A stretch of 64,000 nt of DNA from Duodenibacillus intestinigallinarum (GCA_019117105.1 DXAH01000047.1:1-64000); one strand, 5' to 3'; shown: positions 45,463 through 54,442, counted from the stretch's first letter. Translations and numbers: made by a program. The notes: a model not told the origin generated them from the letters alone.

Positions 45463-46110
45463 ATGAAACCTCTGACTCTCACCGAAATCGACCGCCTGGG
45501 TGAACTGCTCGCCTCCGTGCCCGATCCCTTCGTGCCGATGGAAGCCGATCAGCTCGACGGCTTTCTCACGGCGCTGTGTCTGCTCAAGGTCCCGCCCTCC
45601 ATCGACGATTGGTTCATCTACGTGCTGGACGCTTCGGGCAATCGCCGCGCCAAACTGGCCGATCCCGCCGAACATGCCGAACTGCGCCGTCTGGTGCTGG
45701 CCCGCGGCGCTGACATCGAGTCGCGCATTCTGCATGAAAAGCCTGTCGATCCCATCATCTACGATGAGGACATTGATGAGGACGATCCCGAAGGTGAATT
45801 GGCCGCGCTCGCACCCTTTGCCGATGGTTTTGCCTTTGCCTGCAGTCTGTGGCCGGAACTTATGAAGTCGCAGAACAAGGCCATTCAAGCCGCTTTGGTT
45901 GGCATTCTGCGCCACGAGTCGCCTGACGAAGAAGACGCAGAAGAGAAAGCCGAGGCAGATGACGCAACAGCGGAGGTTCGCTTTGCCAACCTCGACGAAG
46001 CTCTCGAAGACGTAGAAGCCTGCGTGCAGGAAATCGCGGAAGTCACCCGCAAGGACGACATCAAGAAGGCTCCCGCGAAGAAACCTGCTTTCGCAAAAAA
46101 GCGCCGTTAA
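45463..46110 (+). CDS. UPF0149 (YecA/YgfB-like) protein
   Basis: 215 aa. The N-terminal helical domain matches the YgfB/YecA family: MEADQLDGFLTALCL, DDWFIYVLD, and FADGFAFACSLWPEL. A strongly acidic stretch (Asp/Glu around 145-165) is followed by a Lys-rich tail. No YecA zinc motif (SEC-C) is seen at the C-terminus. It starts 3 bases after ptsI and is probably cotranscribed. Function not known. Confidence 0.82.
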   Translation: MKPLTLTEIDRLGELLASVPDPFVPMEADQLDGFLTALCLLKVPPSIDDWFIYVLDASGNRRAKLADPAEHAELRRLVLARGADIESRILHEKPVDPIIYDEDIDEDDPEGELAALAPFADGFAFACSLWPELMKSQNKAIQAALVGILRHESPDEEDAEEKAEADDATAEVRFANLDEALEDVEACVQEIAEVTRKDDIKKAPAKKPAFAKKRR

Positions 46111-46112
46111 CC

Positions 46113-47471
46113 TCAGTCTTGAACTGTTCCGGACGCCGCCTCGTGCGGCGTTTTCTTTTTACGAACAACGCCAGCCAACACCACCAAAATCAAAACCGGC
46201 ACGCCAATGGCAGCGGTTGCCGTAAAGAAAGTCGCGTAACCGACCGACTGCACCGCCACACCGGAAAAGCCCGCCAGAAACTTGGGCAAAATCAGCATCA
46301 CGGACGAAAATAGCGCGTACTGTGTGGCACTGTAAGCTACATTGGTCAACCCCGAGAGATAGGCCACGAAAGCCGCTGAAGCCAGACCACCCGCAAAGTT
46401 ATCGGCACTCACCGTCAGAACCAGAAACGCCGTGTCGTGTCCGCGCAAAGCCAAAGCCGAGAAAAGCAAATTTGTCGCAGCCGACAACAGGCCGCCCAAA
46501 AAGAGCGTTCGCATGACACCGATGCGCGAGGCGATCGCGCCGCCCGCAAAGGCGCCCACCAATGTCATGATCAAGCCGAAGACTTTGCTTACGGCCGCCA
46601 CTTCCTCTTTGGAAAAGCCCAAATCCGCATAGAAGGGATTAGCCATGACGCCCATCACCACATCGCTGATGCGGTAGGTGGCAATCAACACCAAAATCAC
46701 TGCCGCACCCCAGCCAAAACGCGAGAAGAAATCCAAAAATGGCTTACAGATCGCTTCGAAAATCCACTCGCGCTTACTTGCATAGGTCTGTGCATGCACT
46801 CGCCGGCTTTGCTCCGGCTCAGGGCTCAAAAGCACCGTGACGACGCCCACCAACATGCTCGCGGACATCACGAGATACGCTGATCTCCAACCGACGGCCG
46901 TCCCGAACTGCGTTTCGAAAAAGGCGGCAATCGCCAGAGCGCCGGCCCCCGCCCAAATCATCGCCAGTCGGTACCCCGTCTGATAGGTGGCGGCAAAGGC
47001 CGCCTGTTTTTCTTCCGAACCGCTTTCAATGCGAAAGGCGTCAAGCGCAATGTCCTGCGTAGCGCCAAAAAACGCCGTCGTGAGCGCCAGAGCGGCCGTC
47101 AGCGTCAGGCTTTTGGCCGGATCCGCAAAGGCCATCAGAGCAAGCGAAACGATGAGTCCGATTTGCGCCGTCAGAAGCCATGCCCGGCGCTGTCCGAGTC
47201 GAGACGACAACAGCGGAATGCGCAATTTGTCAACAAGCGGCGACCAGAGCCACTTCATGCCCCAGCACAACCCGACCCAACTCATGAAACCGATGCTTTT
47301 AAGGTCAACGCCGACTTCGCGCATCCAAAACGAAAGAGTTCCCAGAACCAACAAAAGCGGCAGCCCCGAACTGAACCCCAAAAAGAACATGCGCAAAACA
47401 ACCGGCTCACGGTAAATCGCAAGCCAGGATAGTGCACCGCCTTCTCTTTTAGAGCTCTTCTCGGGTGTCAT
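46113..47471 (-). CDS. ampG: AmpG-family muropeptide permease (MFS)
   Basis: 452 aa MFS transporter with twelve or more helices. AmpG-like segments are FFLGFSSGLPLLLVLGTLSFW, WLLTAQIGLIVSLALMAFADP (in pieces) and FGATQDIALDAFRIE. AmpG imports GlcNAc-anhydroMurNAc peptides made by lytic transglycosylases, such as the slt at the window start, for recycling and beta-lactamase signalling. The start at 47471 overlaps the rsuA stop as ATGA. Third gene of xthA-rsuA-ampG. Confidence 0.88.
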   Translation of the reverse strand: MTPEKSSKREGGALSWLAIYREPVVLRMFFLGFSSGLPLLLVLGTLSFWMREVGVDLKSIGFMSWVGLCWGMKWLWSPLVDKLRIPLLSSRLGQRRAWLLTAQIGLIVSLALMAFADPAKSLTLTAALALTTAFFGATQDIALDAFRIESGSEEKQAAFAATYQTGYRLAMIWAGAGALAIAAFFETQFGTAVGWRSAYLVMSASMLVGVVTVLLSPEPEQSRRVHAQTYASKREWIFEAICKPFLDFFSRFGWGAAVILVLIATYRISDVVMGVMANPFYADLGFSKEEVAAVSKVFGLIMTLVGAFAGGAIASRIGVMRTLFLGGLLSAATNLLFSALALRGHDTAFLVLTVSADNFAGGLASAAFVAYLSGLTNVAYSATQYALFSSVMLILPKFLAGFSGVAVQSVGYATFFTATAAIGVPVLILVVLAGVVRKKKTPHEAASGTVQD

Positions 47472-48169
47472 TTCTTGTCGTAAAAAACGTCCGGGCCGGA
47501 AAGCCAGCGCCATTTACCACAGGCCAAATCCTCGGGAAGCCTTAAAGCGCCGAACGCAATGCGCTGCAGTGCTTCGACGCGATTGCCGGCTGCGGCAACC
47601 ATACGCTTGACCTGATGATATTTGCCGCTGGTGATCGTCATGTCAATGGTGTATTCATCCACACGCACGATATCGTCGGCGGCAAGCGTCTCCTTTTCGT
47701 CTTTGAGCTTAACGCCCACGACCAAATCCTCAAGCATCTTGTCGCTCGGCGCATGCTTGCAGGTCACGCGATATCGCTTGGGTACATGCCGCTTGGGGTG
47801 CGTCAAGCGATGCAGCAAAGCGCCGTCGTCGGTAAAAATCAAAAGTCCCGTGGTGTCCGCGTCCAGCCTTCCCACCGGCTGTACACCGCGGCAGCGCAGC
47901 GGAGGCGGCAGCAGCTGCATGATGCTCGGATGGTGAATCGGCTTTTGCGAGCACTCGTAGCCCGCAGGCTTATTCATCATCAGGAGAGCCTTTTCCCGAT
48001 ACGGCCACGTTTCGCCCTTGACCGTAAAATCAAGCGACTCGACATCAATGTCCGCGTCGGGATCATCAACGACTTCGCCTTTAACAGCAACTTGTCCGAG
48101 CGCGATCAAACCTCGGCATTCATGACGCGTGCCAAACCCCTGAGAAAAAAGAATTTGCTCCAGACGCAT
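47468..48169 (-). CDS. rsuA: 16S rRNA pseudouridine(516) synthase
   Basis: 233 aa. The N-terminal S4 RNA-binding domain (RLEQILFSQGFGTRHEC) precedes the RsuA-type catalytic domain with the active Asp in VGRLDADTTGLLIFT. YHQVKRM near the C-terminus is a conserved RNA-contact motif. The start at 48169 is ATG and overlaps the xthA stop by four bases; a TTG one codon earlier is unlikely. Confidence 0.92.
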   Translation of the reverse strand: MRLEQILFSQGFGTRHECRGLIALGQVAVKGEVVDDPDADIDVESLDFTVKGETWPYREKALLMMNKPAGYECSQKPIHHPSIMQLLPPPLRCRGVQPVGRLDADTTGLLIFTDDGALLHRLTHPKRHVPKRYRVTCKHAPSDKMLEDLVVGVKLKDEKETLAADDIVRVDEYTIDMTITSGKYHQVKRMVAAAGNRVEALQRIAFGALRLPEDLACGKWRWLSGPDVFYDKK

Positions 48170-48945
48170 CAAATTTCTCGTTCAAAATCAATCACAAGCG
48201 GCGCATGATCCGAGAATTTCTCGTCTTTGTAGATAAACGTACTTCTCGCGTCGCGGGCAATGCCTTCGGTACCGAACATGTAATCAATGCGCCAACCGAC
48301 GTTCTTGGCTCTGGCCTGGCCGCGCTGACTCCACCAGGTGTACTGCTCCGCTCCGGGTTCAAGCTCACGGAAGATATCGTGCCAGCCGTCGCATTCGAGT
48401 CGATCCGTCACCCACTGACGCTCTTCTGGCAAAAAGCCTGAGTTCTGTAGGTTTCCTTTCCAGTTTTTCAGGTCGATTTCCTTGTGTGCGATATTGACGT
48501 CGCCGCAGATCAGAATATCGCGGCCGCTTGCCTGCAGTTTTTCCATATGCTTTTCAAAAGCGTCCAGAAAGCGATACTTGGCAAGCTGCCGGTCATCACT
48601 AGAACTGCCCGACGGGAAATACACGGAGACAATCGACAAATTCTTGAAGTCAGCCTGAACATAACGGCCTTCGTCGTCGAATTCGCCGCCGTCAAAACCG
48701 ATCACGACATTGTCAGGTTCCACCTTCGACCACAATCCGACGCCCGAATATCCTTTTTTCTGCGCGCAGTGAACCCAGGAGTTAAAGCCGGTGCGATGGC
48801 GAACTTCGTTTTCAATATCGGATTCCTGGGCTTTGAGTTCCTGCACGCACAGCACCTGCGCGTCGATCTGATCAAACCAGTTCCAAAAGCCTTTGTTGGC
48901 GGCCGAACGAATGCCGTTGGCGTTAAAAGTCACGACGCGAAGCAT
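48169..48945 (-). CDS. xthA: Exodeoxyribonuclease III
   Basis: 258 aa AP endonuclease and 3' exonuclease of base excision repair. The start at 48945 gives the family opening MLRVVTFNANGIRSA; the open frame extends much further upstream but crosses the pyrE region and is not coding. Metal and catalytic motifs: LCVQELKAQ (Glu), GYSGVGLWSK, ICGDVNIAH (Asp-Asn), YTWWS and SDHAPL (Asp-His). It diverges from pyrE with a 120-base gap. Confidence 0.94.
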   Translation of the reverse strand: MLRVVTFNANGIRSAANKGFWNWFDQIDAQVLCVQELKAQESDIENEVRHRTGFNSWVHCAQKKGYSGVGLWSKVEPDNVVIGFDGGEFDDEGRYVQADFKNLSIVSVYFPSGSSSDDRQLAKYRFLDAFEKHMEKLQASGRDILICGDVNIAHKEIDLKNWKGNLQNSGFLPEERQWVTDRLECDGWHDIFRELEPGAEQYTWWSQRGQARAKNVGWRIDYMFGTEGIARDARSTFIYKDEKFSDHAPLVIDFEREI

Positions 48946-49065
48946 GCGGTTGAGTTCCTTTTTCGGGGAAATAGAGACAATGGAAATGCCGTAGAATTTT
49001 AGCTTGCGCGTGCAATTGGCCTGCCGCGCATTACCTTTGAATTTTCTTTTCGTTTTGTGCCCATC

Positions 49066-49743
49066 ATGCCCAGCATTCAGTCTCAGTTCATTGAATTTGC
49101 CCTTGCTTCCGACGTTCTCCGCTTTGGCAGCTATAAAACCAAAGCAGGCCGCATGAGCCCGTACTTCTTCAACGCGGGTCTGTTCTCCACCGGCCAGATG
49201 CTCGATACGCTCGGCGCGTTTTACGCCAAGGCGCTTCTGGCTGCGCGTGATGCCGGTCGCATTGAGTTCGACATGCTCTTCGGGCCTGCCTATAAGGGTA
49301 TTCCGCTCGTGAGCACCGTCGCCATGAATCTTGCCCGCATGGGCTGTGACTGTCCCTACGCATTCAACCGCAAGGAAGCCAAGGATCACGGTGAAGGCGG
49401 CACAGTCATCGGCGCCCCCCTGAAAGGCCGCGTCGTCATCATCGACGACGTGATCAGCGCCGGTACCTCCGTGCGTGAATCCGTCGCGCTCATCACCGCC
49501 AACGGTGCTACGCCCGCCGGCGTTCTGATCGCCCTGGACCGCATGGAAAAGGGCGGCGACGCCGTCAATCTGACGGCCACGTCCGCAGCTCAGGATGTTG
49601 AAAAGACCTTCAACATGCCCGTCGTGAGCATCGCCAACCTCAAGGATCTGCTGAGCTTCATGGACGGCGACTCGCCCGCTGCCAAGGCCGCCGCGCAGTA
49701 CCGTGAAGCCGTGAAGGCCTATCGCGAACAGTACGGCGCGTAA
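49066..49743 (+). CDS. pyrE: Orotate phosphoribosyltransferase
   Basis: Forms OMP from orotate and PRPP in pyrimidine synthesis. 225 aa from the ATG at 49066; a GTG three codons upstream is also in frame. The PRPP-binding motif VVIIDDVISAGTSVRES is complete, and the N-terminal GSYKTKAGRMSPYFFNAG is typical. A divergent xthA lies upstream, an arrangement known in several bacteria. Confidence 0.95.
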   Translation: MPSIQSQFIEFALASDVLRFGSYKTKAGRMSPYFFNAGLFSTGQMLDTLGAFYAKALLAARDAGRIEFDMLFGPAYKGIPLVSTVAMNLARMGCDCPYAFNRKEAKDHGEGGTVIGAPLKGRVVIIDDVISAGTSVRESVALITANGATPAGVLIALDRMEKGGDAVNLTATSAAQDVEKTFNMPVVSIANLKDLLSFMDGDSPAAKAAAQYREAVKAYREQYGA

Positions 49744-49758
49744 AGTCTTCTTTTTTCA

Positions 49759-49798
49759 GGGGATAAGGGTACCTCAATCGCGCCCCATCCCCTTTTTT
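49759..49798 (+). terminator. Terminator after pyrE
   Basis: GGGGAT (49759-49764) pairs with ATCCCC (49787-49792), then six T residues. Confidence 0.7.
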
Positions 49799-49842
49799 GT
49801 CCTTTGCATACGTCCTTCTTGATCGCGGATCATCCTTTGTGA

Positions 49843-49959
49843 GTTATTTCGATCATCACCAACTCAAACAAGCTAAGAACCTATTCCACTGCTCGCTTCT
49901 ACGAAGACGATGAATTGCTGTCGTACGTCGTAACCGGCAAGAAGCCGCAAAAGGCCTGA
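49843..49959 (+). pseudogene. Probable remnant of an aconitase-X large subunit (3' end)
   Basis: An open stretch of 38 codons ends in TGA, two bases before a strong AGGAGG and the DUF126 gene. It encodes a protein-like C-terminus: IITNSNKLRTYSTARFYED followed by DELLSYVVTGKKPQKA. In the AcnX family the large subunit (DUF521) normally stands directly before the DUF126 subunit and ends with an Asn-Ser-x-Lys...Tyr and ...GK pattern of this kind. No start or upstream coding frame exists; a TGA at 49840-49842 closes it. I infer a 5'-deleted gene; the exact parent family needs a search. Confidence 0.45.
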
Positions 49960-49973
49960 TAGGAGGAGTAGAT

Positions 49974-50411
49974 ATGTCAAGAACTTTTAAAGGTCGCGTG
50001 GTTCTATCCGGGGCTGTTAGGGGCGAAGCTGCCGTCTCTCGTCAAGGCTTCAATACGCTTGCCACTTACTATGCCGGCATGGCGGATCGCAGTCCACTGT
50101 GTCATGACCAGGGCAATCCAGATTTGTACAAGAAGCTCATTGCCGGAAAAATCATCTGCTTGCCTCAGACGATCGGTTCGACCACCGGTGGCATGATCAT
50201 TCAGTGCGCCGCCAAAATCGGTATCGGCCCCAAGGCCATGCTTTACGCAAAGCATATTGATACGGTAAGCGCTGCAGGCATTCTGTTAGCCGACATTTGG
50301 GATAACAATCGAATTGTCTGTGTTGACGAATTGGGAGACGAATTCCTAAATGACGTCAAAACCGGAGATACGATCTCTGTTGCCGAAGACGGCACGGTAA
50401 CCGTCGGCTAA
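49974..50411 (+). CDS. DUF126 protein (aconitase X swivel-domain subunit)
   Basis: 145 aa. RTFKGRVVLSGAVRGEAAVSRQGFN and the Ser-rich loop in PQTIGSTTGGMIIQ match the small/swivel subunit of aconitase-X enzymes, which include bacterial cis-3-hydroxyproline dehydratase and archaeal phosphomevalonate dehydratase. AGGAGG lies 7 bases before the ATG. Alone it is not expected to be active; the catalytic large subunit appears to be lost immediately upstream, so the gene may be decaying or may use a partner elsewhere. Confidence 0.85.
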   Translation: MSRTFKGRVVLSGAVRGEAAVSRQGFNTLATYYAGMADRSPLCHDQGNPDLYKKLIAGKIICLPQTIGSTTGGMIIQCAAKIGIGPKAMLYAKHIDTVSAAGILLADIWDNNRIVCVDELGDEFLNDVKTGDTISVAEDGTVTVG

Positions 50412-50421
50412 ATTGACACCC

Positions 50422-50501
50422 ACGACCGAGTGGATCGCCCAAGGTTAAGAAACAGGCAATTACACAGTAAAATCAAGCAATAGAAAAATTCATTCGGTCG
50501 T
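50422..50501 (+). repeat. Long-range inverted repeat after the DUF126 gene
   Basis: ACGACCGA (50422-50429) and TCGGTCGT (50494-50501), 64 bases apart in non-coding DNA. Significance uncertain. Confidence 0.3.
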
Positions 50502-50512
50502 GAATAACGAGT

Positions 50513-50542
50513 CACCTGACATAACGCGCAGGTGCCCTTTTT
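50513..50542 (+). terminator. Terminator between the DUF126 gene and the Crp/Fnr-like gene
   Basis: CACCTG (50513-50518) pairs with CAGGTG (50529-50534), followed by CCC and five T residues. Confidence 0.65.
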
Positions 50543-50569
50543 CAGTCATTTTCAACACTTATTCCTTCT

Positions 50570-51412
50570 ATGCGTCCGCCTTCCTCCAATTGGCTCAAAG
50601 AAATTGAAGTCTTCAGGAATCGCGACTCTGACGACTCGTACAACATTCCTATCTATCCGTGGCTTGCCCCTCCCCTTCATCCAAAAATTCGATCCCTGAT
50701 TGAGCGATGGGGTGTTGAAAAGGAGGTGCCAGCAAACGCTCCTGTTCTCGGACACATCAATGAGCGCGTCGATAAGCTTGTACTTGTTAAGTCCGGTGTG
50801 ACAGCACGAAATTTCGGTTCAGCTTGTTCTGTTGAACGCCCCTCTGTCGCCTTTTCTGTCCCTGGGCGTCTTGCCTGCGGTAATCTGAATTTCTTTTCTC
50901 AGCGACCTTGTATAGGCAGTTATTACGCCCTAGTACCAAGCGTAGTTGTCAGCATTCCGCAGTCTCTCTTGTTTAAAGTCTGCGAACAGGATCCTAGGAT
51001 GCTACTGTTGTGCGCAACCGAATTTGAACTTATTAATTTATCAGATCGACTTGGCTTTGGCGCTCACTCTCGACTTGGAGTTGAAGACAGGTTACTGGCC
51101 TATTTTCTAACCTGGTCCGTTGCTTTCGGTCGTGAGGAACTTATTGAAGGAGAGCCTTGGGTTGTTTTTCCCACACCACTGCGTGGAACTGCACTGCAAA
51201 GTGTCGTCAGCTGCTCTGCTGCAGCCTTGGAAAGAGCATTAGGCAATCTCAAACAAGATGGGCACTACATAACTGACAACGACTCAGCTCGCATTCGTCT
51301 TTCCGTGCTGGAACCTATCCACAAATGGATTCGTAATAACGAAGAAAAATCCAGCAACTGGCATCGCCATCGTCTGCACCAAATTCTGCACGAAACTCAA
51401 CCTTCGAAATAA
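50570..51412 (+). CDS. Divergent Crp/Fnr-family transcriptional regulator
   Basis: 280 aa. A cyclic-nucleotide-binding-like fold is suggested by APVLGHINERVDKLVLVKSGV and the following GRLACGNLNFFSQRP; the helix-turn-helix is near RGTALQSVVSCSAAALERALGNLKQDG. The N-terminus lacks the Cys cluster of FNR, and no canonical cAMP-contacting Arg-Ser pair is seen, so the signal may be another small molecule. The 60-residue N-terminal addition is longer than in Crp. It precedes the DUF169 and porin genes and is a candidate regulator of them. Confidence 0.7.
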   Translation: MRPPSSNWLKEIEVFRNRDSDDSYNIPIYPWLAPPLHPKIRSLIERWGVEKEVPANAPVLGHINERVDKLVLVKSGVTARNFGSACSVERPSVAFSVPGRLACGNLNFFSQRPCIGSYYALVPSVVVSIPQSLLFKVCEQDPRMLLLCATEFELINLSDRLGFGAHSRLGVEDRLLAYFLTWSVAFGREELIEGEPWVVFPTPLRGTALQSVVSCSAAALERALGNLKQDGHYITDNDSARIRLSVLEPIHKWIRNNEEKSSNWHRHRLHQILHETQPSK

Positions 51413-52103
51413 AGCAACACGCCACTGATCGTCATCCTCTCAGACAATCGCAAGGTCTCTCCATTCCTGTAACCACTTCAACGACCAGACCTTGTGATTG
51501 ACGGTTGTGAAGGAAACACAATTGTCTGAGCCTGTTTTCCTCCTTCGAATAGACAGGATTTCCGCTTCACGCAAGCGGAAACTGACTGTTTCTTCGTTGT
51601 TGACATTGTCCGAATCTTCTCTCCCCCTTCTAAGAAATAACGGCTGTCTCTCTCCTCCGCAACATCATTTCAGTGCTTTTGTTTTTTCTCATTTCGATGT
51701 TGCCAAAAAACAACTCATAACTTCTTCAAGTTATTGGAGAACATTGTTTTGGAACAGATTTTTCGAGAAAAACCCTAACTCCACCTCACTTAGAGAAAAC
51801 GGCTGATCTAAGTAATTACCCACCTTTGATTGGCGTCTCTTCTCCAAAACAAAACATCTACTCCTTTTTCATCTGTATTTACGAGTTTCTACACCCTTCT
51901 GCTTAGGTCGAACTAATTCTTGCAAAGTGACACGATAAGTCGCGAGAGAGGCGCCCAAAGCCAATACAACAGAGACGCAAAGCCCGTCTTCACGTCCTAC
52001 TTCAAGGCTAAGCGCAATAAAAAAACTCTCGTTTAACAGCTCTCCCAAGATGAACTCATCCTGGCTCGGTTTGCTGTTTAAAACAGTCTGAAGGAGAAAA
52101 CTT
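51413..52103. other. A+T-rich non-coding gap
   Basis: About 0.7 kb between the regulator and the DUF169 gene. A plus-strand open frame of 102 codons (51498-51806) has no homology I recognise, a non-coding-like composition and no ribosome site, so I do not call it a gene. Short palindromic words such as ACAATTGT occur, but no FNR or Crp consensus pair is seen. A promoter for the DUF169 gene should lie in its 3' part. Confidence 0.5.
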
Positions 52104-53096
52104 ATGACCAATTTCTCGAACATTTCTGAATCTCCGGTCCAATTCACGCGCCGCAACCTGTTTAAGAGCGCAGCTGCCGGTGCAGCAACGATGGCGACCG
52201 CAGGTCTTTCTGTTGCGCAAGCAGCTCCTAAGAAAGAAGGCACCTATGCAAACAATGGCGCCCCGGAAGCTCTGCGCATTCGCAACGATCGCATTTCGGA
52301 TGAAAACAAGAAGACACTGATGGCTCTTCCCTGCAAGTACGTTCCGGTTGCGGTGAAGTTCTACGCGGTTAAGCCTGAAAACTTTGGTTTGAAGTACAAG
52401 CACACGGACAAGCGGATGTCTCTGTGCCAGTTCGTGAGCTACGCACAAAAGACGCACTCCTCCTTCTACATTGACAAGACTAATGAAGACTGCATGGGTC
52501 GCACGGTGCTCGGCATGGTCCAAGAACCCCCGCTTGGCGCCTCCGGTCAGGCTGGCTTCGATTTCGGTGTGTTCCGCAACCAGGACGCCAACTCCCGCCT
52601 GTATTACAACATTCCGATCGCCATTCGCGACACGATCAACTATGTGATCTTCTCCCCGATTGATCAGTGCGAATTCAACCCCGACGTTGTTGTTTTCGTT
52701 GGCGACTCCGACATGGCCGACATCGTGATGCGCGCCACAAGCTACATCTCCGGCGATCTGTGGGAAAGCAAGAGCTCCAGCGTTCTGTCCTGTGCTTGGA
52801 CCTACATGTATACCTGGCTGTCCGGCAAGGTTAACCATTGCCAGACCGGCATGCACCACGGCATGGGCCGCCGCAAGGTCTACCCGAAGGGTCTCCATAT
52901 CGTTTCCGTTCCCTATCAGAAACTCGACGAAGTTTGCCTCGCCTTGCGTCAGATGGATTGGCAGCTCATCAGCTTCCGTCCGAACGACAAGGACCAGGAC
53001 GAACTGCGCCGTCGTATGCGCAACTGGAATGCTTTGTCCAAGCAGATCAACGAAAGCTACAGCTTCGCTCTGCCTGAAAACAAGGTCCAAAAGTAA
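52104..53096 (+). CDS. Tat-exported DUF169 protein
   Basis: 330 aa. A Tat signal (TRRNLFKSAAAG, Arg16-Arg17, then an Ala/Thr-rich core ending AQA) points to periplasmic export, often used for proteins that bind cofactors before export. The mature part shows DUF169 features (ALPCKYVPVAVKFYAVKPENF, KRMSLCQFVSYAQK, DVVVFVGDSDMADIVMRAT). DUF169 proteins are uncharacterised and usually cytosolic, so the Tat version is unusual. Seven Cys residues could bind a metal or cluster. AAGGAG stands before the ATG. A porin follows at 75 bases across a hairpin. Confidence 0.75.
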   Translation: MTNFSNISESPVQFTRRNLFKSAAAGAATMATAGLSVAQAAPKKEGTYANNGAPEALRIRNDRISDENKKTLMALPCKYVPVAVKFYAVKPENFGLKYKHTDKRMSLCQFVSYAQKTHSSFYIDKTNEDCMGRTVLGMVQEPPLGASGQAGFDFGVFRNQDANSRLYYNIPIAIRDTINYVIFSPIDQCEFNPDVVVFVGDSDMADIVMRATSYISGDLWESKSSSVLSCAWTYMYTWLSGKVNHCQTGMHHGMGRRKVYPKGLHIVSVPYQKLDEVCLALRQMDWQLISFRPNDKDQDELRRRMRNWNALSKQINESYSFALPENKVQK

Positions 53097-53111
53097 TCCT
53101 TCCGACTGAGC

Positions 53112-53142
53112 AAGACAGCTCCTGCAAAAGGGAGCTGTCTTT
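53112..53142 (+). terminator. Hairpin between the DUF169 and porin genes
   Basis: AAGACAGCTCC (53112-53122) and GGAGCTGTCTT (53131-53141) form a perfect 11-bp stem; only a short T run follows, so read-through is likely. Confidence 0.7.
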
Positions 53143-53171
53143 ATCGGAATTGAACCATTTGGAGACTCACA

Positions 53172-54383
53172 ATGAAAAAAACATTGATCGCACTCGGCGT
53201 TCTTGCAGCTCTGCCTTCACTGGCTCTCAGCGCAGAAGTCTCGATCTACGGTAAGGTTGACGTCGGTCTGGCATTCGTTAACGTCGATCCGGGCGTAGAC
53301 GGACAGGATTCCTGGTCCAACCTGAGCATGCAAAGCGGCCAGACCGCCGGTAGCCGTGTTGGCATGACTGGCTTCGAAGAACTTGGCAACGGCCATAAAG
53401 TCGGTTTCATCTTGGAAAACGGCTTTAATGTCGACAATGGCGCCATGGGGCAGGGCGGCAAGATTTTTGGTCGTCAGGCACTTCTTTACTTAGACGGTCC
53501 ATACGGCAATATCAAATTCGGCAAGATGGGTGCGTTGACATCCGGCTATCCGTCCACCGGCTTGTTTGGCGGCAATATGTCTCCGTTTGCTGTTGGTTTG
53601 GGTGAAGTTGCTGGTCATCGTTACCTGTACAGCTCGGAAGACCTCCTTCCGTTGGACAACACCATCACCTACGCCTCTCCCTCGTGGGCTGGTTGGCAGT
53701 TCATGCTGCAGTACTCTATGGGCATGAATATGGCTCAGGCTAGCGATACAGTCGAAAACGAATCCAGCGTCGACCGCTACATGGCTGCCGCAATCCGTTT
53801 TGACAATAAGAACACGGAATTTAACTTTGTTGTAGACAGCACCAACTATCGGTCATACGGTGACACGCCTTACGATAACCCTGATGACGATGGTCTGCGC
53901 TTTACCGTTGGCGTTCGCCATGGTCTTGGGTTCATGACCCTGTACGCCGGTGGGCAGTACTTTAAGAACTCGCGTAGTTTTGCTCAAGAAGCCAACCAGT
54001 TTTATCGCGCAATCGGTTCACACAACAATCCTTATGACGTGAATTCCGATGCTGGCAAAACAACTCCCTTCCTGAGCAATCGCTATGCTAAGGATGGTTG
54101 GGCACTCAACCTCGGTTTGGACTACCCGGCTCTTGGTGGTACCTGGAAGGCTCAGGCAGGCTATATGGATGCTGAATTCTCCGACGACAGCAGCCTGAAG
54201 ATGAAGCGCTGGTTCATCTCGGCTGGTTACTGGTATGACTTCAGTAAGCGTACGACTCTGTACTCTGGCATCAGTTTCATCCAGGATAAGCTAGAAGGCA
54301 ACGGTGGCACAAATCTCAACTACGACCAGTTTGATGATGCCAATGCCATTACCGCCAGCTTGGGTATTGTTCACAACTTCTAA
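53172..54383 (+). CDS. Outer-membrane porin (beta-proteobacterial type)
   Basis: 403 aa. The signal peptide MKKTLIALGVLAALPSLALS is cleaved before AEVSIYGKVDVGLAF, the usual porin start. The repeated beta-strand pattern and the terminal Phe (LGIVHNF), needed for BAM recognition, are present. GGAG lies 7 bases before the ATG. It probably delivers the substrate or partner of the preceding periplasmic DUF169 protein. Confidence 0.92.
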   Translation: MKKTLIALGVLAALPSLALSAEVSIYGKVDVGLAFVNVDPGVDGQDSWSNLSMQSGQTAGSRVGMTGFEELGNGHKVGFILENGFNVDNGAMGQGGKIFGRQALLYLDGPYGNIKFGKMGALTSGYPSTGLFGGNMSPFAVGLGEVAGHRYLYSSEDLLPLDNTITYASPSWAGWQFMLQYSMGMNMAQASDTVENESSVDRYMAAAIRFDNKNTEFNFVVDSTNYRSYGDTPYDNPDDDGLRFTVGVRHGLGFMTLYAGGQYFKNSRSFAQEANQFYRAIGSHNNPYDVNSDAGKTTPFLSNRYAKDGWALNLGLDYPALGGTWKAQAGYMDAEFSDDSSLKMKRWFISAGYWYDFSKRTTLYSGISFIQDKLEGNGGTNLNYDQFDDANAITASLGIVHNF

Positions 54384-54442
54384 CCCGGTGTGGCAAGCGA
54401 CAGAGGTTTTCGTTCTCCTCTAAAACCGCTGAGCTCGCCCGA

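Noticed and set aside
48946..49389. N-terminal extension of xthA
   Set aside because: The upstream frame overlaps the pyrE start region and does not resemble Xth; the family opening starts at 48945.
51498..51806. 102-codon plus-strand open frame in the A+T-rich gap
   Set aside because: Begins at a weak start without a ribosome site, has no recognisable domain and reads like translated non-coding DNA.
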